Assembly (NCBI GenBank): GCA_964019055.1
Contig: OZ025224.1
Location: 6,075,994-6,139,993, forward strand
Length of the DNA: 64,000 nucleotides
From: Anthopleura xanthogrammica
Taxonomy: Eukaryota; Cnidaria; Anthozoa; Actiniaria; Actiniidae
Direction of reading: 5' to 3'
The position numbers and the translations under genes are program-made. How positions within the stretch are numbered: the first letter of the stretch is position 1; each line of letters starts with the position of its first letter. The notes beneath the pieces are model-generated. The model worked only from the letters and a program-made list of their open reading frames with translations, made no database searches and was not told the origin of the DNA. Below are positions 11,487 through 23,622 of this stretch, piece after piece.

Positions 11487-13721
11487 TTATCCAATAGGAT
11501 CCACTAGGTGGCTCTTCGCCTATTGAAAAGCTTTAAATAAATTATGGAAAATTCAAAACTATTTATAGTTGAATATAATACGTGACATGACGCTAAAAAA
11601 TATTTATATTGATATAAGGCTAAGAAATCCTCCAAAACAACCGAACGCCCCGACCGAAGCCATCACCAGAATGATGATGATGACTTCGGTCAAAAACGCT
11701 CAACCACTCCAGAAAACCCCTCAGCTTTACACCAATATAAATTATAGTTAACACAATTAATATGAAATAATTGTTAAATAATAATAATCAATATGTACAG
11801 GAAACGGCAAAGGCAAACATTTAAAGGCTCGTGAAATATTGAGTCTACCACGGCAGCAGGGCAAATGTGCGCATAAAAACCGCTGAATAAAATACGAAAT
11901 TTTATTGAGGAACCATACACGTTTTGAACTTCAACAGGGCAAAAACCCCGAATTTTGCACGGGACTCTATACTTTTATTATGCTCAATTGAAAGAACTTC
12001 TGAAAATCTATGTTATAACAATTTTTTAAGAAAAGTTAATTTTTCTAACGCATGAAAAAATAATTTTTTGTAGGAATTTCTGTTCGGCTTTATGAGATTT
12101 TTGAGGGCGCTGAAAGGGCAAAATATGACAAATCCGTATATTTCTTTGTCTTTTATTCAAACATATCCATGTGGCATTGTGAAATGAATCACTATCTGAC
12201 ATTTGTGCATGATAGAGTCTGCAAAGAACTATTATCTTATGAGTTGTAATTTTTTTCTGATCACTTCCGGTGGCGCAATTTTTGCTTCATAAACTCGAGC
12301 ATAAGCATCCATTAAATGCTGGTTTTCTCAAAAACGATCTCAGGACACCCCATTTTTTCATTTCATATTCGGAATCAGCATTAAATTTCACTTTCAATCG
12401 TAGTTTAAAAAAAAGTTTAAATTTTTTTCCAAAAGTAGCCAGTCACTTTCATTCAAAGAGCGTGCGTTTTGTACGGGCGGTTTCGGGCGTCGTACGTAGG
12501 AGTCAAAGGCAGATCGAAATCGGAATATTGATTAAGCCACGTTCACATATAGACAAAAATAATCTATCTGTCGATGTCATCTTTCAGTGCAAATACTATA
12601 TCATAAATATACTAAATAGCAAACTGTGATTGAAAATAAACTGAGCTATCTAAACGAATACATCGAATATCCATTATTGTTGCCACGGGCACTTTCTTAT
12701 GCAATAATTGCCAACATTAATATTGAACAGACCTTCAGTTGTGCCTTACTCGTTATAGAATAATATGCATTCTATGACTATATATGCTATACTCATTTTA
12801 TTTGTGTAGTAAATATGATTTTCTTAGTTCTGTTGGATGAGGCATATTTCTTTTAATATATAGCAAAGGTGCTTTGGCAGCTGGGAACTGGTTAAACGTA
12901 CATCAATATTATTAGACCACTTGGGAAATTACTTTAATTAGCCCCCGGACTACGACTATCCTGGCCCTCTACCAATTTCATAATGTTAGGGGAATCGAAG
13001 AGTATGTGAAATCTATGCAAGTTGAAGTTGTTTGGAGAAGGAGAATGTGTAGTAGGCCTGTTTCATAGATGTTATTATAATAATTATCATCAATAGGATG
13101 CAGGAGCCAGACAACCATTTTTAGTCTAGCTACGTGCTGACTAAAACAAAACATGTGTGCCATACTTTAAGGTAAACGGAAAACACACACACACATCAAA
13201 AATAGTATGTTAAATAATTTAGAAATTCAACATTGATTTAGATGGACTTTTATATTTGAATGGCATTTTATTTTGTATAATGTGGATATAATGGATCAAT
13301 GGTTCATGAATAAATATATTATTGTACTTACAAGCATAGTTGGGTTTGATAGAAATGCTGAAAGCCCACCAGAAATACCACCGGCTACAACACATTTCAA
13401 GAACACAGGCTTCCCATCTGTACCAGAAGTCAATCCTGCATTAGTGAATATTTGATAGGAACTAAGTCTTGTTCCATTCATGATCACTTGATAAAGCAAA
13501 GCAGGACATAAACCCTTCTGTAGAGCCGTTAAACCTTCGTGTTTAGCTATCGTATACGAAGCATGGAAGACGTTTCTGTAGTGAACCGAGTAGGATCCAC
13601 GAGCTTGTAGTTCTCCTTGGAGCTGCATACGAGTTTTAACTACTTCTAGAGGATTGGTAAAGAAGCAGGCACAGCATCCTGCAGTAGCTGCAGGAATAAA
13701 TTCACTAAACTCACGGCGCAT
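10733..13721 (-). CDS. SLC25A35: SLC25A35-like mitochondrial carrier, copy 1 (two exons)
   Basis: Inner mitochondrial membrane transporter of the SLC25 family, oxaloacetate-carrier-like SLC25A34/35 branch; substrate in this organism unknown. Exon 1 13721-13332 (130 codons) joins exon 2 11287-10733 in phase 0, giving 314 residues, normal for the family. The three repeat signatures are visible: PLEVVKTRMQLQGEL, then PTMLLKTQFQSQ across the splice junction, then PLDVVSTRLFNQ. The second has lost the acidic residue of P-x-[DE]-x-x-[KR], and the third has Ser where the basic residue is usual. The first in-frame ATG is at 13721; longer frames need a non-ATG start. Exon 1 is almost identical to exon 1 of the paralogue at 23622, while exon 2 is well diverged. 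Confidence 0.88.
11418..11487. repeat. (AAT)n microsatellite in carrier intron
   Basis: About 23 uninterrupted AAT units inside the single large intron of SLC25A35 copy 1. The rest of that intron (to 13331) holds no recognisable gene. Confidence 0.95.
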
Positions 13722-13884
13722 TTGACTGAGAGACTGTACTGCCGGCAGCACCGTGACGCTTGCACAATCACGTCCTCTGAATGTAACGCATCACGGAATA
13801 ACATAATACCACAGGAAGACCAAAACGAAGTACAGTCTTTTTTTTTTTTAAATCAATTAGTTGACTCTGGTTTGTTTTAAAGTA

Positions 13885-14015
13885 TGTTTTTTCAAGACGT
13901 TTCGATCTGGACTCAGATCTTCTTCAGTTATCGTTACAAGTGAATTCGTTATAATACTATCGCGAGCAGAATTTGAAAATATTGTTTAAGCGCGCGCCAT
14001 TCTAGAATTTACAAT
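13885..14015 (-). mobile_element. Penelope-like element LTR fragment with hammerhead-like core
   Basis: On the minus strand CTGAAGA (13927-13921) is followed by a stem (GATCTG paired with CAGATC) and GAAACGTC (13903-13896), the layout of the LTR copies near 4.9 and 5.5 kb. It shares the TTCTAGAAT and GCGCG context of those copies. It probably belongs with the endonuclease fragment at 15936-16385 on the same strand. Confidence 0.65.
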
Positions 14016-14256
14016 TATTTTTAAGGAATGGACAAATTCTCCTAAGCGTGCGAATGCAGACTAAAAATAGAACAACTTGATTTAGTTCAAAGTCAGTATT
14101 TTTATTGAAGCTAAGTACAAGTGTGAGTCACTAAATTGTGTCTAAATACAACACAAAAGATGTCCATTCTAAAAATATTTGACTTCAATGTCAACGATAA
14201 AGTTTGTTTGAAGTTTATCCATTCAAAAGATCAAAAGTATTTGCTAAGATCAAAAG

Positions 14257-15772
14257 TTATTTTGAAGGATTCGCCGAAGCTGAAGAGACGACGACTTGCA
14301 CATTTTGAATGGTGCAATTGCTGAAAATGGATTCAAAACTGCTCATCATCGGCCTCAACTCATGGTTTACTGATATGGTGGCGGACCTAGAAGCTGTGTT
14401 GGTTGATTGCTGAACGGGAACTAACGCCGTGGACCCTTGAATATGGCTGGAAAGGACTTCGCTGCAGTGCAGAAGTTGAGCGGTCGAAGGACGAGTGTTG
14501 TAGTGAGCCAAGCTCTGCTCATTTCTATGGCCAGAAATTGCCATTATATGGCGGTTAGGAACTCCAGCATTTGACCAGAGGGTAATTGCTGTGGCACGGA
14601 CGGAGTGGTTAGTATAAACTCTTGAAAGTTGGGCTGCTTGACTAATTTCCTTCATCATATTGTCAAGTTTATTGATGCCGAGCGGCTTGTTGTCGTACCA
14701 AACGTCATGGGAAGGCGCCCAGTTTCGGCTGGGATACTGGAAGAATGCTGAACATTTGGGGTTGAGCTTGGAAATATAGAGCTTTACAGCTTTATAACCG
14801 TCTTTGGGACTTTCCGTCTCATACATCCTTGCATATTTTTCCGAGCTGCTGGTATCTTTCAGGCCACCTGGGTGGTTTTTAGACACTTCATCGTGAGCCA
14901 TCGTTACGTAATTTCTCCCACTCGCATCGATCTCAAGTTTAAAACTGGATTTCTGCAGTTCTCGCTGCCCTTCACGGCCTCGTCTGCAGAAAAAGAGAAT
15001 GATATTAAACCAGACATTTCGCAGAAGAGACAGAGGGCCATTTAGGGAGAGTGATTCTGATGTTTTTAACTTCTCCAGGTCTTCATCTTCAATCGTTGGC
15101 TTGTGTTGACTGTTTTCTTTGCCGACCCGCTTGAGTTGAACTAGCTGTGCGTCCAGCATCGAGTTTGATCTTGAAAAACTGGGGTCTGTCGACATCTTAA
15201 GATTTCTTGAGAACTGTGGCTGATTAAGGTATCTTTCGATGCCGTGGCGGAAACCTAGTAGGGTCTTCTTGCCGTACGTCTCGCCATCCTTTTTCCTAGC
15301 CTCTGCGTAAAATCTTCTCAGATTTGCGTCAAGTTGACCAATCGTCATGTTTTCCAACTGTGTTTGTATATTTTTCTCTTTACACCATGCTGTAAATTAC
15401 AAGACAAGAGGTAATATTAAACTTTTAAATCAATTTATTGTGTAAGTACTTTTGTTTTCGTTCATTGTTTATCGTCAGGTTTCAATATTTCGTAAGTTTA
15501 CTTTATCAATTTTAACTAGAAAAAAAACTGTTTAAAATCTGAAACTTACCCTTAAATGTAGAAACACACCAGTTAGTGTTTAACTTTGTCTTTTTTGATG
15601 CTTTGTCTTCAATAATTTTGTCTAAATCTCGCTCAGTTAGATTAGCGAAGCGATTCGTATTTGATCCAGTTTTGTTTTGTTTATCTTTCTCAAGTTCTGA
15701 TACATTCACGTTCTCTGAATCCGCTTCAAAGTTGAGAAACCCAAACTCAAATGTTGGGCTATTACTAGCCAT
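14257..15772 (-). CDS. Crypton-type tyrosine recombinase (DUF3504-like), two exons
   Basis: Putative DNA recombinase of 451 residues. Exon 1 15772-15550 joins exon 2 15389-14257 in phase (223 nt leaves one base; total 1356 nt). The N-terminal half has the helical NTNWCVSTFK...WCKEKN and LRRFYAEARKKDGETYGKKT blocks seen in Crypton recombinases and the vertebrate genes derived from them (ZMYM, QRICH1, KCTD1 type). The catalytic half keeps Arg211 (CRRGR), His336 and Arg339 (NHSVR), His362 (GHRNE) and Tyr371 (AHY). The pentad is intact and no stops interrupt it, so it may be active or a host gene. Penelope remnants flank it on the same strand, suggesting insertion into such an element. It is only distantly similar to the tandem Cryptons at 35-38 kb. 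Confidence 0.78.
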
Positions 15773-15935
15773 TCCTTAATGAGAATTTTAAGACTAATAT
15801 CAAGAAAAAAATGGGAAAACTTTTTGCTGGAAATTTTTTTTTCAGCAATGCTGACGTCAGCATGAACCATCTCTATGAACCATCCATTTCTTTTTCATAG
15901 AATATTATCCAATCAGAGCGCGCGTTATATAGTAT

Positions 15936-16385
15936 CTATGTTATAATATATAATTTAGGTATAGCAATGCGATCATTTCCCGCGTTCTTATCAAGTTCAG
16001 AGTGCCATGCCTCTAGGAATAGTCTCTTGTGCCAATTTTGTTCTCTGTCTACAATTTTAGTATCACTAAATTTAAACTCATGGCCTTTATTGTTCGCATG
16101 TTGGGCAATTTTTGATGATGGTTGGTTGTTTACTATTGCTCTCTTGTGTTCTTGGACTCTGGTTTTTAGAGCTCTTTCTGTTTGGCCATAGTACACGTAG
16201 TGACAATCATTACAGTCAATCTTGTATACTACCTCCGTTTTAGAGTTTTCATCTTTAGTTGATGTTTGACGAGGAAAGAAGCTATTCAATTTTGACATAG
16301 GCTTATGGGCGGTCTTGATGCCATAAGGTTTTAATGTTCTGCTTATTTTCTCCGATACTCCACTGATGTATGGTAGTGTAATCAT
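15936..16385 (-). pseudogene. Penelope-like element GIY-YIG endonuclease fragment
   Basis: 150-codon C-terminal piece of a Penelope-like reverse transcriptase-endonuclease. It has LPYISGVSEKISR, the VVYKIDCNDCHYVYYGQT catalytic start (GIY-YIG variant), RVQEHKRA, and HANNKGHEFKF. The reverse transcriptase part is absent, so the element is 5'-truncated. The 3' end runs out into the region holding the recombinase gene; the matching LTR piece lies beyond it at about 13.9 kb. Confidence 0.8.
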
Positions 16386-17854
16386 ACCTTGTTGGATAGT
16401 TTCATCTATGGAGCTGTTTGTACAGTCTTATAGTTACGAATCTGAGTCTCAAGAATGCGAAATTTATAATAGTTTATTCCCTTTCGGAAAAAAAAACACA
16501 CACACTAATAATCTATTTAAAGCTGCCTTTCATATTTATGTACGTTTTTTGTGTGTTGCAATTAATGAGTAGGCATTTAATTTCAATTCTTAATTCTATT
16601 CAACAAGACGTTTTCATGATCTGACTCGGTATTCGAACCCAATCGTTCCGCGATTGTTTTGGATTGGATTCGCTCCCCCCCCCCCCCCCCCCTTGGGGGG
16701 AACTCCAATGTGAAAGGAGCGGGGATGTTTGTCGTGCCTTTTAGCACAGGGAGCCCAATTTAGATAAAAGTAAAAGATGAAAATAAAATCGGAAAAAAAT
16801 TGCGATTAATTATTTTTTTTAATTCGTGGTCAAGATAATGTCCTATCATATGAACGAGCAAAAAAAGCCATAAAAAATGCACTAGAACATTTTTTTTCGG
16901 CCGCGCCTTTGTTTTCCTTTATAATTTCCCTATGGTATCCTATGTGTGGATTTGTGTCAGTATAGAGAGGAAAGTCAAGCCGCCATGTTGAACAACACAA
17001 CACACTTTAAACTACGATTTCACCTTCTTTTAAACCTTAAACTCCCGAAAAAAACTTGACCAAAATGTTCCCTAGGATGGGGGATTCATTTTTTTAAAAG
17101 TCATTTTGATCTTCCTCACCGATTTCTCTTGGCTGCTGATTTCCTGACTATCTTCTGTACTGAGTGTTACGTGGCGCGGGACTCGAACGAGACCAATTTC
17201 GACCTCACTACTCTCTCTCTTAGGCATTTTGTCACTTGTACAAAACTCACCACCAACCACCCCACATGGCTAGTTTTGCTCTTGAAAAATCCTTCAACAA
17301 ACTTCCATTGCCGACATTTTTACGCTCAGCTGCTTGATTTTATTTGCAGAACAAAAATAACTACAGTTAATCCAACATAATATCAGGATTAGTGAAATTT
17401 ACCTTGGATTTCTTTCATTCAACTTCAAATTTTGGAGATTTTCGTACTTTTTCAGGGCAAAATTGCAATAACCAGACGAAAATTCTGAGGTAAAAATTGG
17501 TAAGTAAAATAACTTCTATTTAACTTACTTCTGACCTCAATGAAATAAAATAACACTCTGATACGGTGTCTTCTGTATGAGCCCCCAGCTGAGTTTCAGC
17601 GGATTTCGTTGAGTTTTAGCTTTTTTCTTGCCACTCATAATTCCAGTGGAATGTCTTTATAATGAAAATTATTATATTAATGGTTTTTTTTGTTGTAAAA
17701 GAAATCAGTGAAATCAGGAAAACAAAAAAACATCCCAAAAAAGCTGAAGAATCGGGGAAAATATTCAGGATGTAAGTAATTATTCAGCGTACATGACTCT
17801 TCATACTATAACACTCACTCACACACTTAAAGACAGTTGAGAGTTTGCCGTCCC
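16386..17854. other. No firm gene; decayed repeats and one possible exon
   Basis: Includes a poly-C tract near 16674-16692 with a CCCC/GGGG hairpin, and a degenerate copy (about 16740-16935) of the CACAGGGAGCCCAA repeat that starts both CCDC150 duplication units. On the minus strand an ATG at 17227 opens a frame to a GTGAGG donor at 17119-17114 (36 codons, MPKRESSEVEIG...). It could be a first exon, but no partner exon was found. Confidence 0.35.
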
Positions 17855-20710
17855 TCACTTGAACCATATAGAGGTCTGCCCTAATTGATTGACAGTTCCT
17901 GAAGCCGTGAACCAACCTTTGAAGACATAGGTCTCTGAACCCCTATTGACGTCGGGCTGGAAGGTTCTGCATGGAACGGAAGCGCAACTGCCGCGCCCAT
18001 CACCTGAGTGGACACTGGGAAAAAATGGACCTTTTGTCCAAACTGCGTGCTCAACACCCATGTCATTAAATCCGTATCCGGTGGGATAGGAATCACTCCA
18101 GGTCATACCCAACGATTCCCCCAGACTGTATCGCACAAACTCTCCAATGTCACCCTTCAATCCTTCAACCAGGAAATCCGTCACGTGCATCTTAGGGATC
18201 CCATTGGCTCCTATAGCGCCGTTGTATCGATTATGATTGGCGAAAGTGATGTTGTATGGGTTTTGTCGTAGGTCTATTCTGTAGACGTGCGAGTAGTTAT
18301 CGATTCCACCGTTGTTGGGGTTGTTTCCTGCTGCCATCATCATGTAGGTGGCATTTCGTGCCATCATCACGGCGCCTTGCGATAGATTGATCAGACCATT
18401 TTTCCCCGCGCGTCTGGTGGGACGCCAAGCATATCCAAAGGGGTTGTTCATGTTGGGAATGGCTCTGTTCAAAGGTGAAGAAGGCGAATTACTTGCGCCG
18501 TGTACATATCCATAACTGGCCAGCATCCATCCCCCATCAGAGTATGTCATATCACAATACGTCTGCGCAGCTATCGACTCTCCAGGAGGCTGGATCCAAT
18601 ACATACCGCTACCCACACTATCGCCGGCGTCTAAGATAGCCTTTGCATTAGGAGCTGGGTTAATCTTGGTACCCAGTTTCTTTCGTTTACATTTTGGCCC
18701 GGCGTACTCTGGTGAACAGGCACATGTTTTGTGTCCTATACACTTGCCGCCATTTTGACAACCATGACGACCAACGCATTTACCTGAGGACAAATGTTTA
18801 ATTTGTATCTCAAATATGTTTATTACTAAAGCCTGGTTCACACTAGCGAATCTTAATCCTAGGCAACATACGCAGACTCAGTATATCTCATTTATCACTT
18901 AGATGTGAAAAACTACTGTTATTAAGCAGCATGCTACTGAGTCTGCGTATGCAGGGACGGCGGAACACATTTTGAAGTCTATATAAGCCCTACAGGATGG
19001 CTACATGATTTGAAAGCCCTTAGAAACTAAATGAGAATGGTGTTTACTATTCTTTGATAGCTCTTTTTGTTGCCGAGATATTCAATATAGAAATTACGAA
19101 GTGATGACGTCATTTAAAGACAGTCAAAATTAGTCAAATCATCAAATAGAGAATATCTCTGCAAGAATTAGCCCAATGTAGCTGAAACTTATGTTGATTA
19201 TAGATCAGGGTAAGACAGTAAGTTTGGTATGTTTGGGAAGAGGGGGACTAGTATGGAAATTAGAGTGGGAAAGATGTGGGGATAACATTAGAAAATTAGA
19301 AAAGACTAGTGTGCGCCTTGCGGGATCCCTGTGGTATGACTTTACCTTCCTCTCTGTATTAGAATTGCCTTATATATCATTGAATTGAAATCCCTCAACA
19401 GTTGGATTATTGTATTAGGTATTTTGTTTTAGCTTGGTAAATTATTAAGGAATTTTGAAATTTGTTTCATCAACTACTGAAAATTTAGTTTGATAAAGCA
19501 AAATTCACATCTTTGATTGGGAAATGAATACATGAAATATTGATTTACTTTTTTGGCAATACATTCCTGTGAATCCCTTGGGGCACTTGCAGGACAAGAC
19601 ATTCGGCCCTCCTCTGCAAACCCCGCCATTTTGACAATACGAGTTACGACAAACTAAGGAATAAAGCATTGAGGAAATAGATATTGTTTTGATAATATTA
19701 GTACAATATATATAAAAACAACTTGTACTAAATTTTACTTGGATTAAGTGAAATATGAGCCGACCAGGGAACCACTCCACTGCCCTTTTTGGTTTCCCTG
19801 CAAGGTTCTCCAGTTTTCTTCCCTCCGCAAAACCTAAAACGCTAAATTCCAATATTCAATCTGTGAGTTAGCCATGCCCTGACTTAGATCAGCCCAGAGG
19901 GTGTTTCAAGGTTCAATCTGTGAGTTAACCGTGCCCTGACTTAGATCAGCCCAGAGGTTGTTTCAGGGTTCAATCTGTGAGTTAACCGTGCCCTGACTTA
20001 GATCAGCCCAGAGGGTGTTTCAGGGTTCAATCTGTGAGTTAGCCTTGCCCTGACTTAGATCAGCCCAGAGGTTGTTTCAGGGTTCGATCTGTGAGTTAGC
20101 CGTGCCCTGACTTAGATCAGCCCAGAGGTTGTTTCAGGGTTCGATCTGTGAGTTAGCCGTACCCTGCCTTAGATCAGCCCAGAGGTTGTTTCAGGGTTCA
20201 ATTTGAAGGTTTGTTTTTTATTTACCTTTACAAACGGCGTCATTAGAACAGCAGTTGATCAGTTGTCTCTCGAATGTATCACAGTCAGATGGGCTTCCAT
20301 TCATCTTCTGGTAGAACCTTCTACATTCTTCTGCAGATTTTTCAGCAGCTTCAACACATGCCATACATTTTCCTATCAAACCAATATCAACTTTTTGGTA
20401 CTATACTATATACCCTTTTAATAAATCCCTACAATGCATTATTTTCCGCTATTGACGTCTCATTTGTTCCTTTCAATTTCAATCAAAAGAACAAATTTCA
20501 AAAGAAGTGCTTAGTTATTTCTACGATAGACTTACGAGAGGAGCAGTTATCTTGACAGATGGTTTTCTTTTTGGCATTATGAGTCTGACAGACTTTTGTA
20601 CAGATATTGCCAGAGTTGTTGCGTTTGAGTAACTGAATCTTAGATGGGATCTTCATGCATTTCCCGACGTCTCTCAGCGAGGTCTCTGAACACACCAGGG
20701 TGTCTGAACA
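17855..20710 (-). CDS. Secreted EGF and fibrinogen-like domain protein (four exons, 5' end missing)
   Basis: Exons 20710-20536, 20372-20226, 19653-19549 and 18783-17855 join in frame (1356 nt, 451 residues plus stop), with GTAAGT/GTAAAT donors. Exons 1-2 encode two cysteine-rich segments (about residues 1-107) not assigned to a family. Exon 3 is one EGF-like module (NSYCQNGGVCRGG...CKCPKGFTG). Exon 4 begins with a second EGF-like module (HGCQNGGKCIGHKTCACSPE), then a fibrinogen-like C-terminal region recognised by YCDMTYSDGGWMLASYGY. The rest diverges from canonical FReD domains and lacks an obvious calcium site, so lectin function is uncertain. The first visible exon begins at an acceptor; a signal-peptide exon must lie above 20710 but was not found. 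Probably extracellular matrix or immune recognition; cnidarians have many such proteins. Confidence 0.75.
18965..19230 (+). mobile_element. Copy of the 6.4-kb fold-back repeat
   Basis: Shares TATAAGCCCTACAG, GTTTACTATTCTTTGATA and ATCAAATAGAGAATATCTCTGC with 6365-6640, and lies in the last intron of the EGF/fibrinogen-like gene. Confidence 0.7.
19857..20205. repeat. 57-bp minisatellite, about 6 copies
   Basis: Head-to-tail units containing TCTGTGAGTTAGCC, CCTGACTTAGATCAGCCCAG and TTGTTTCAGGGTTC, with exact 57-bp spacing. It sits in an intron of the EGF/fibrinogen-like gene. Units differ by single substitutions. Confidence 0.95.
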
Positions 20711-22110
20711 CTACAGGAGTATAAAGGAGGACAACCAGTGAACCAAGAGGTATCACGCAACTGATAACATAATATCATATGTAACTAATAGTAATTGTTT
20801 AAGGGCCCACAGTAATTGGCGAAAGTTGTTGTGGTGTCCCCGCCATTCATTTCACTATTTCTCGTTTTCATTTTTTCCTCCCAGTTACGCACCTACCGAA
20901 ACTGATTACTGATTTCATTTTTAAAAGGCGAAGTTAAATAGATAAATAAATAAATAAAGTCGAATACGGCCTCATTGTCATGTTTTTTTTTTTGGCGCAT
21001 AACTGCTTGTGACTCTATTTAGGTAATTGCCTCATAACTCAAAGTCAGGGAATGGCTAACTCACAAATCAAATTGGAGTTTAGTTTGTTAGCTTTTTGCG
21101 GATGGAGGAAATTGAAACCCAAAATGCCAGGGTCACGGGAGCCATATAAGATGTCTTTGCTCCGTTGGCACTGACGCTAACCAAGGCATATGGTTTTCTA
21201 TCAAGGTTTCACTCATGAAATCGTGGTTAATGTCCAGTTGAATCTTCAAGCTGATCAACATCCTCGGCACATTACAGGAGTAAAATAATCCTAATTTATT
21301 ATTTTATTTGTTTTGCATATGACAACGTTCTTGCAAATAGGTGTAAATAGAAAAAATGAATTATAGAAAGGCATTATTTAAATCATACACCATAATCATA
21401 TATCATGAGTATATTGATGAAGTAATTTAATAGTATAATTATTAAAAAATTGATTACAAATATATGGCTATATATGAGAAAATATTGTTGTATAATTTAT
21501 TAGGGACATTATTTACAGCTGGGGTTGGTGCATTTTTATTTTCCCTTGCACAAATTTTTGTGACCCCTCTCCCAAAGTACCCTTTGTTTCTCTTAGCCCT
21601 GTCATTTGTGGAGCATAAAAAATGCTGTCCCCCCTTTATTTGCACCAGCCCCCTCCCTCCCTGTAAATAATGACCAGTCCCTTACAGTGGTTTCCATAAA
21701 CCTGTGAAATACTCTTTCGCATATTTAGCACTACTTCACTCTATTTTTCTTGTTTTCTGTTGTGTTTATCTGACTATTACACTTCAGTACACTTTGTTTC
21801 ACAGGTTAATGAAAACCACTCTACGTTTCTTGAATTGCCCTATTTCACTATGATGTCACATCAAAACATTTTATTGTTTTAACGCTAAGGATCATGGTCA
21901 CCAGAAGGAGCAAAATAGCAAATAAAATTTGGTTTATGATATAGTGAAAAGTGAGAGCAGCTAATTTAATATATTATGCTAAATATCTTGAATGAAAGAA
22001 GATTTAGCCTGAATTGGTATTAGTCTTGTCCACATAAACAAGCTGTGATGTCATAGTGAAATAGGGCAATTAATAGTGATTTTAGTACAATATTGCATGA
22101 ATTTCATTTT
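20711..22110. other. No gene recognised
   Basis: Should contain the missing 5' exon(s) of the EGF/fibrinogen-like gene on the minus strand. AT-rich. About 21695-21820 has an inverted pair (GTGGTTTCCATAAACCTGTGAAA, with its partner TTTCACAGGTTAATGAAAACCAC), and 21830-22070 another (GCCCTATTTCACTATGATGT, with ATGTCATAGTGAAATAGGGC), which look like small fold-back elements. Confidence 0.45.
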
Positions 22111-23622
22111 TTAATTGTTTGAGTTACTACCAAAATAAGATTCATATGCCTCCCTAAGCTGGTCCCAAAACAGTAAACTTAGAACTGTATGTGGACCAAT
22201 TCTAAAGTAATGGGGCCCAACTCCCTTATAAAACCCTAAAAAACCTTCTTTCTTAAAAATCTTTAAGAAGCAGTCCAAAAATCCATTGTAATAAAGTCCT
22301 TTTCCTGCACTGTTTGTACCTTGGTTGTATAGCCTAGTGGAGACTACATCAAAGGGTGTCATAAACAATACTACTGCGATACTACTGATCATACTACCAC
22401 ATGCTGGAACCAGCCAACTGCCTTCAGAGAAAGTATTTGTGCTTGCGATATAGGTTTTTGTTTTGGAGAAAGTAGATAACTGAACAGCAGAACCAACCAT
22501 GACACGAGCAATAGCCCCACTCACTCCACGCCAAAGTCCAACAATACCAAACTTGGAGTAGATGTCTACTAAAGGTGATATGAAGCCCCTGTGAGCATGC
22601 TGATGACCAACAGCTATCTGATGTGCTGACTGTGATTGAAGTTGGGTCTTTACCTGAAATAAAAAAAATTAACATAGTTCACAAATCCTACATATTCATT
22701 ATTAATTAATAATCAGCTATTTAAGTTCGAGCACCATTGCAAATCATTACTGACAGTATATACACCTTTTCGGAAAGTTGCAACAGTTTACCTGACTATG
22801 TTTCCCCCTAACTGACTCAGTAACAGCTTTGATTGACAGGACAGCCAAGATGCTAAACTGACCAAATAGGATATGACTTTATCTGGACCATAGGACTCAG
22901 GGGTGGATCTGGGGAAGTGAGTTTGGGTGGGTCCTTAGAAAACACCAAAACTACCATTGAACCCCCTAAATGAGAAAGATGAACCACCCTAATTAGATCA
23001 TTTAATGTAAAATAAATTATTTTGCTTTGGATTCAGCAGTTTGAACCCCCCTTGCTTTTTTTTGGTTTAGCAGTTTGACAGTCACCTCCCTAGCAAACAT
23101 CCTGGAGCCGCCCCTGGAGCTGGTCTCAGCAATGAAGACTTCACCCCAGTGATTACAAAATTTTAAGTTTACTAGATCACACAACTCAACCTAAAAAATT
23201 TGATTCAAAGGGCCAATAAATGAGTGACCTACCATATATGCGGGGCTACCAAAGAGTGCTCCAAGGGCCCCAGAAAATGCCCCAGCCAACAAACATTTCA
23301 GAAACACAGGGTTCCCATCACTACCAGAAGTCAATCCTACATTAGTGAATACTTGATAGGAACCAAGTCTTGTTCCATTCATGATCACTTGATAAAACAA
23401 AGCAGGACATAAACCCTTCTGTAGAGCCGTTAAACCTTCGTGTTTAGCTATCGTATACGAGGCATGGAAGACGTTTCTGTAGTGAACCGAGTAGGATCCA
23501 CGAGCTTGTAGTTCTCCTTGGAGCTGCATACGAATTTTGACTACTTCTAGAGGATTGGTAAAGAAGCAAGCACCAGAAGCTGCCGTTGCTCCTAGAACAA
23601 ACTCTAGAAAGTTGGACGGCAT
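22111..23622 (-). CDS. SLC25A35: SLC25A35-like mitochondrial carrier, copy 2 (two exons)
   Basis: Paralogue of the gene at 10733-13721. Exon 1 23622-23233 (130 codons, the same length) joins exon 2 22653-22111 in phase 0, giving 310 residues. Signatures are PLEVVKIRMQLQGEL, PAYMVKTQLQSQ across the junction, and PFDVVSTRLYNQ; the last part (GPHTVLSLLFWDQLR) is very like animal SLC25A35. An ATG at 23622 aligns with the family N-terminus. It is closer to canonical SLC25A35 than copy 1 in exon 2, so it is probably the ancestral copy. The gene is divergently oriented to MRPL9. Confidence 0.9.

Noticed and set aside
17072..17260. Possible first exon (MPKRESSEVEIG...) with GTGAGG donor
   Set aside because: No downstream exon or repeat of the pattern found; kept only as a remark in the gap entry.
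20076..20205. B box-like GGTTCGATC in the 57-bp minisatellite as tRNA genes
   Set aside because: No A box or cloverleaf; the motif varies between units.
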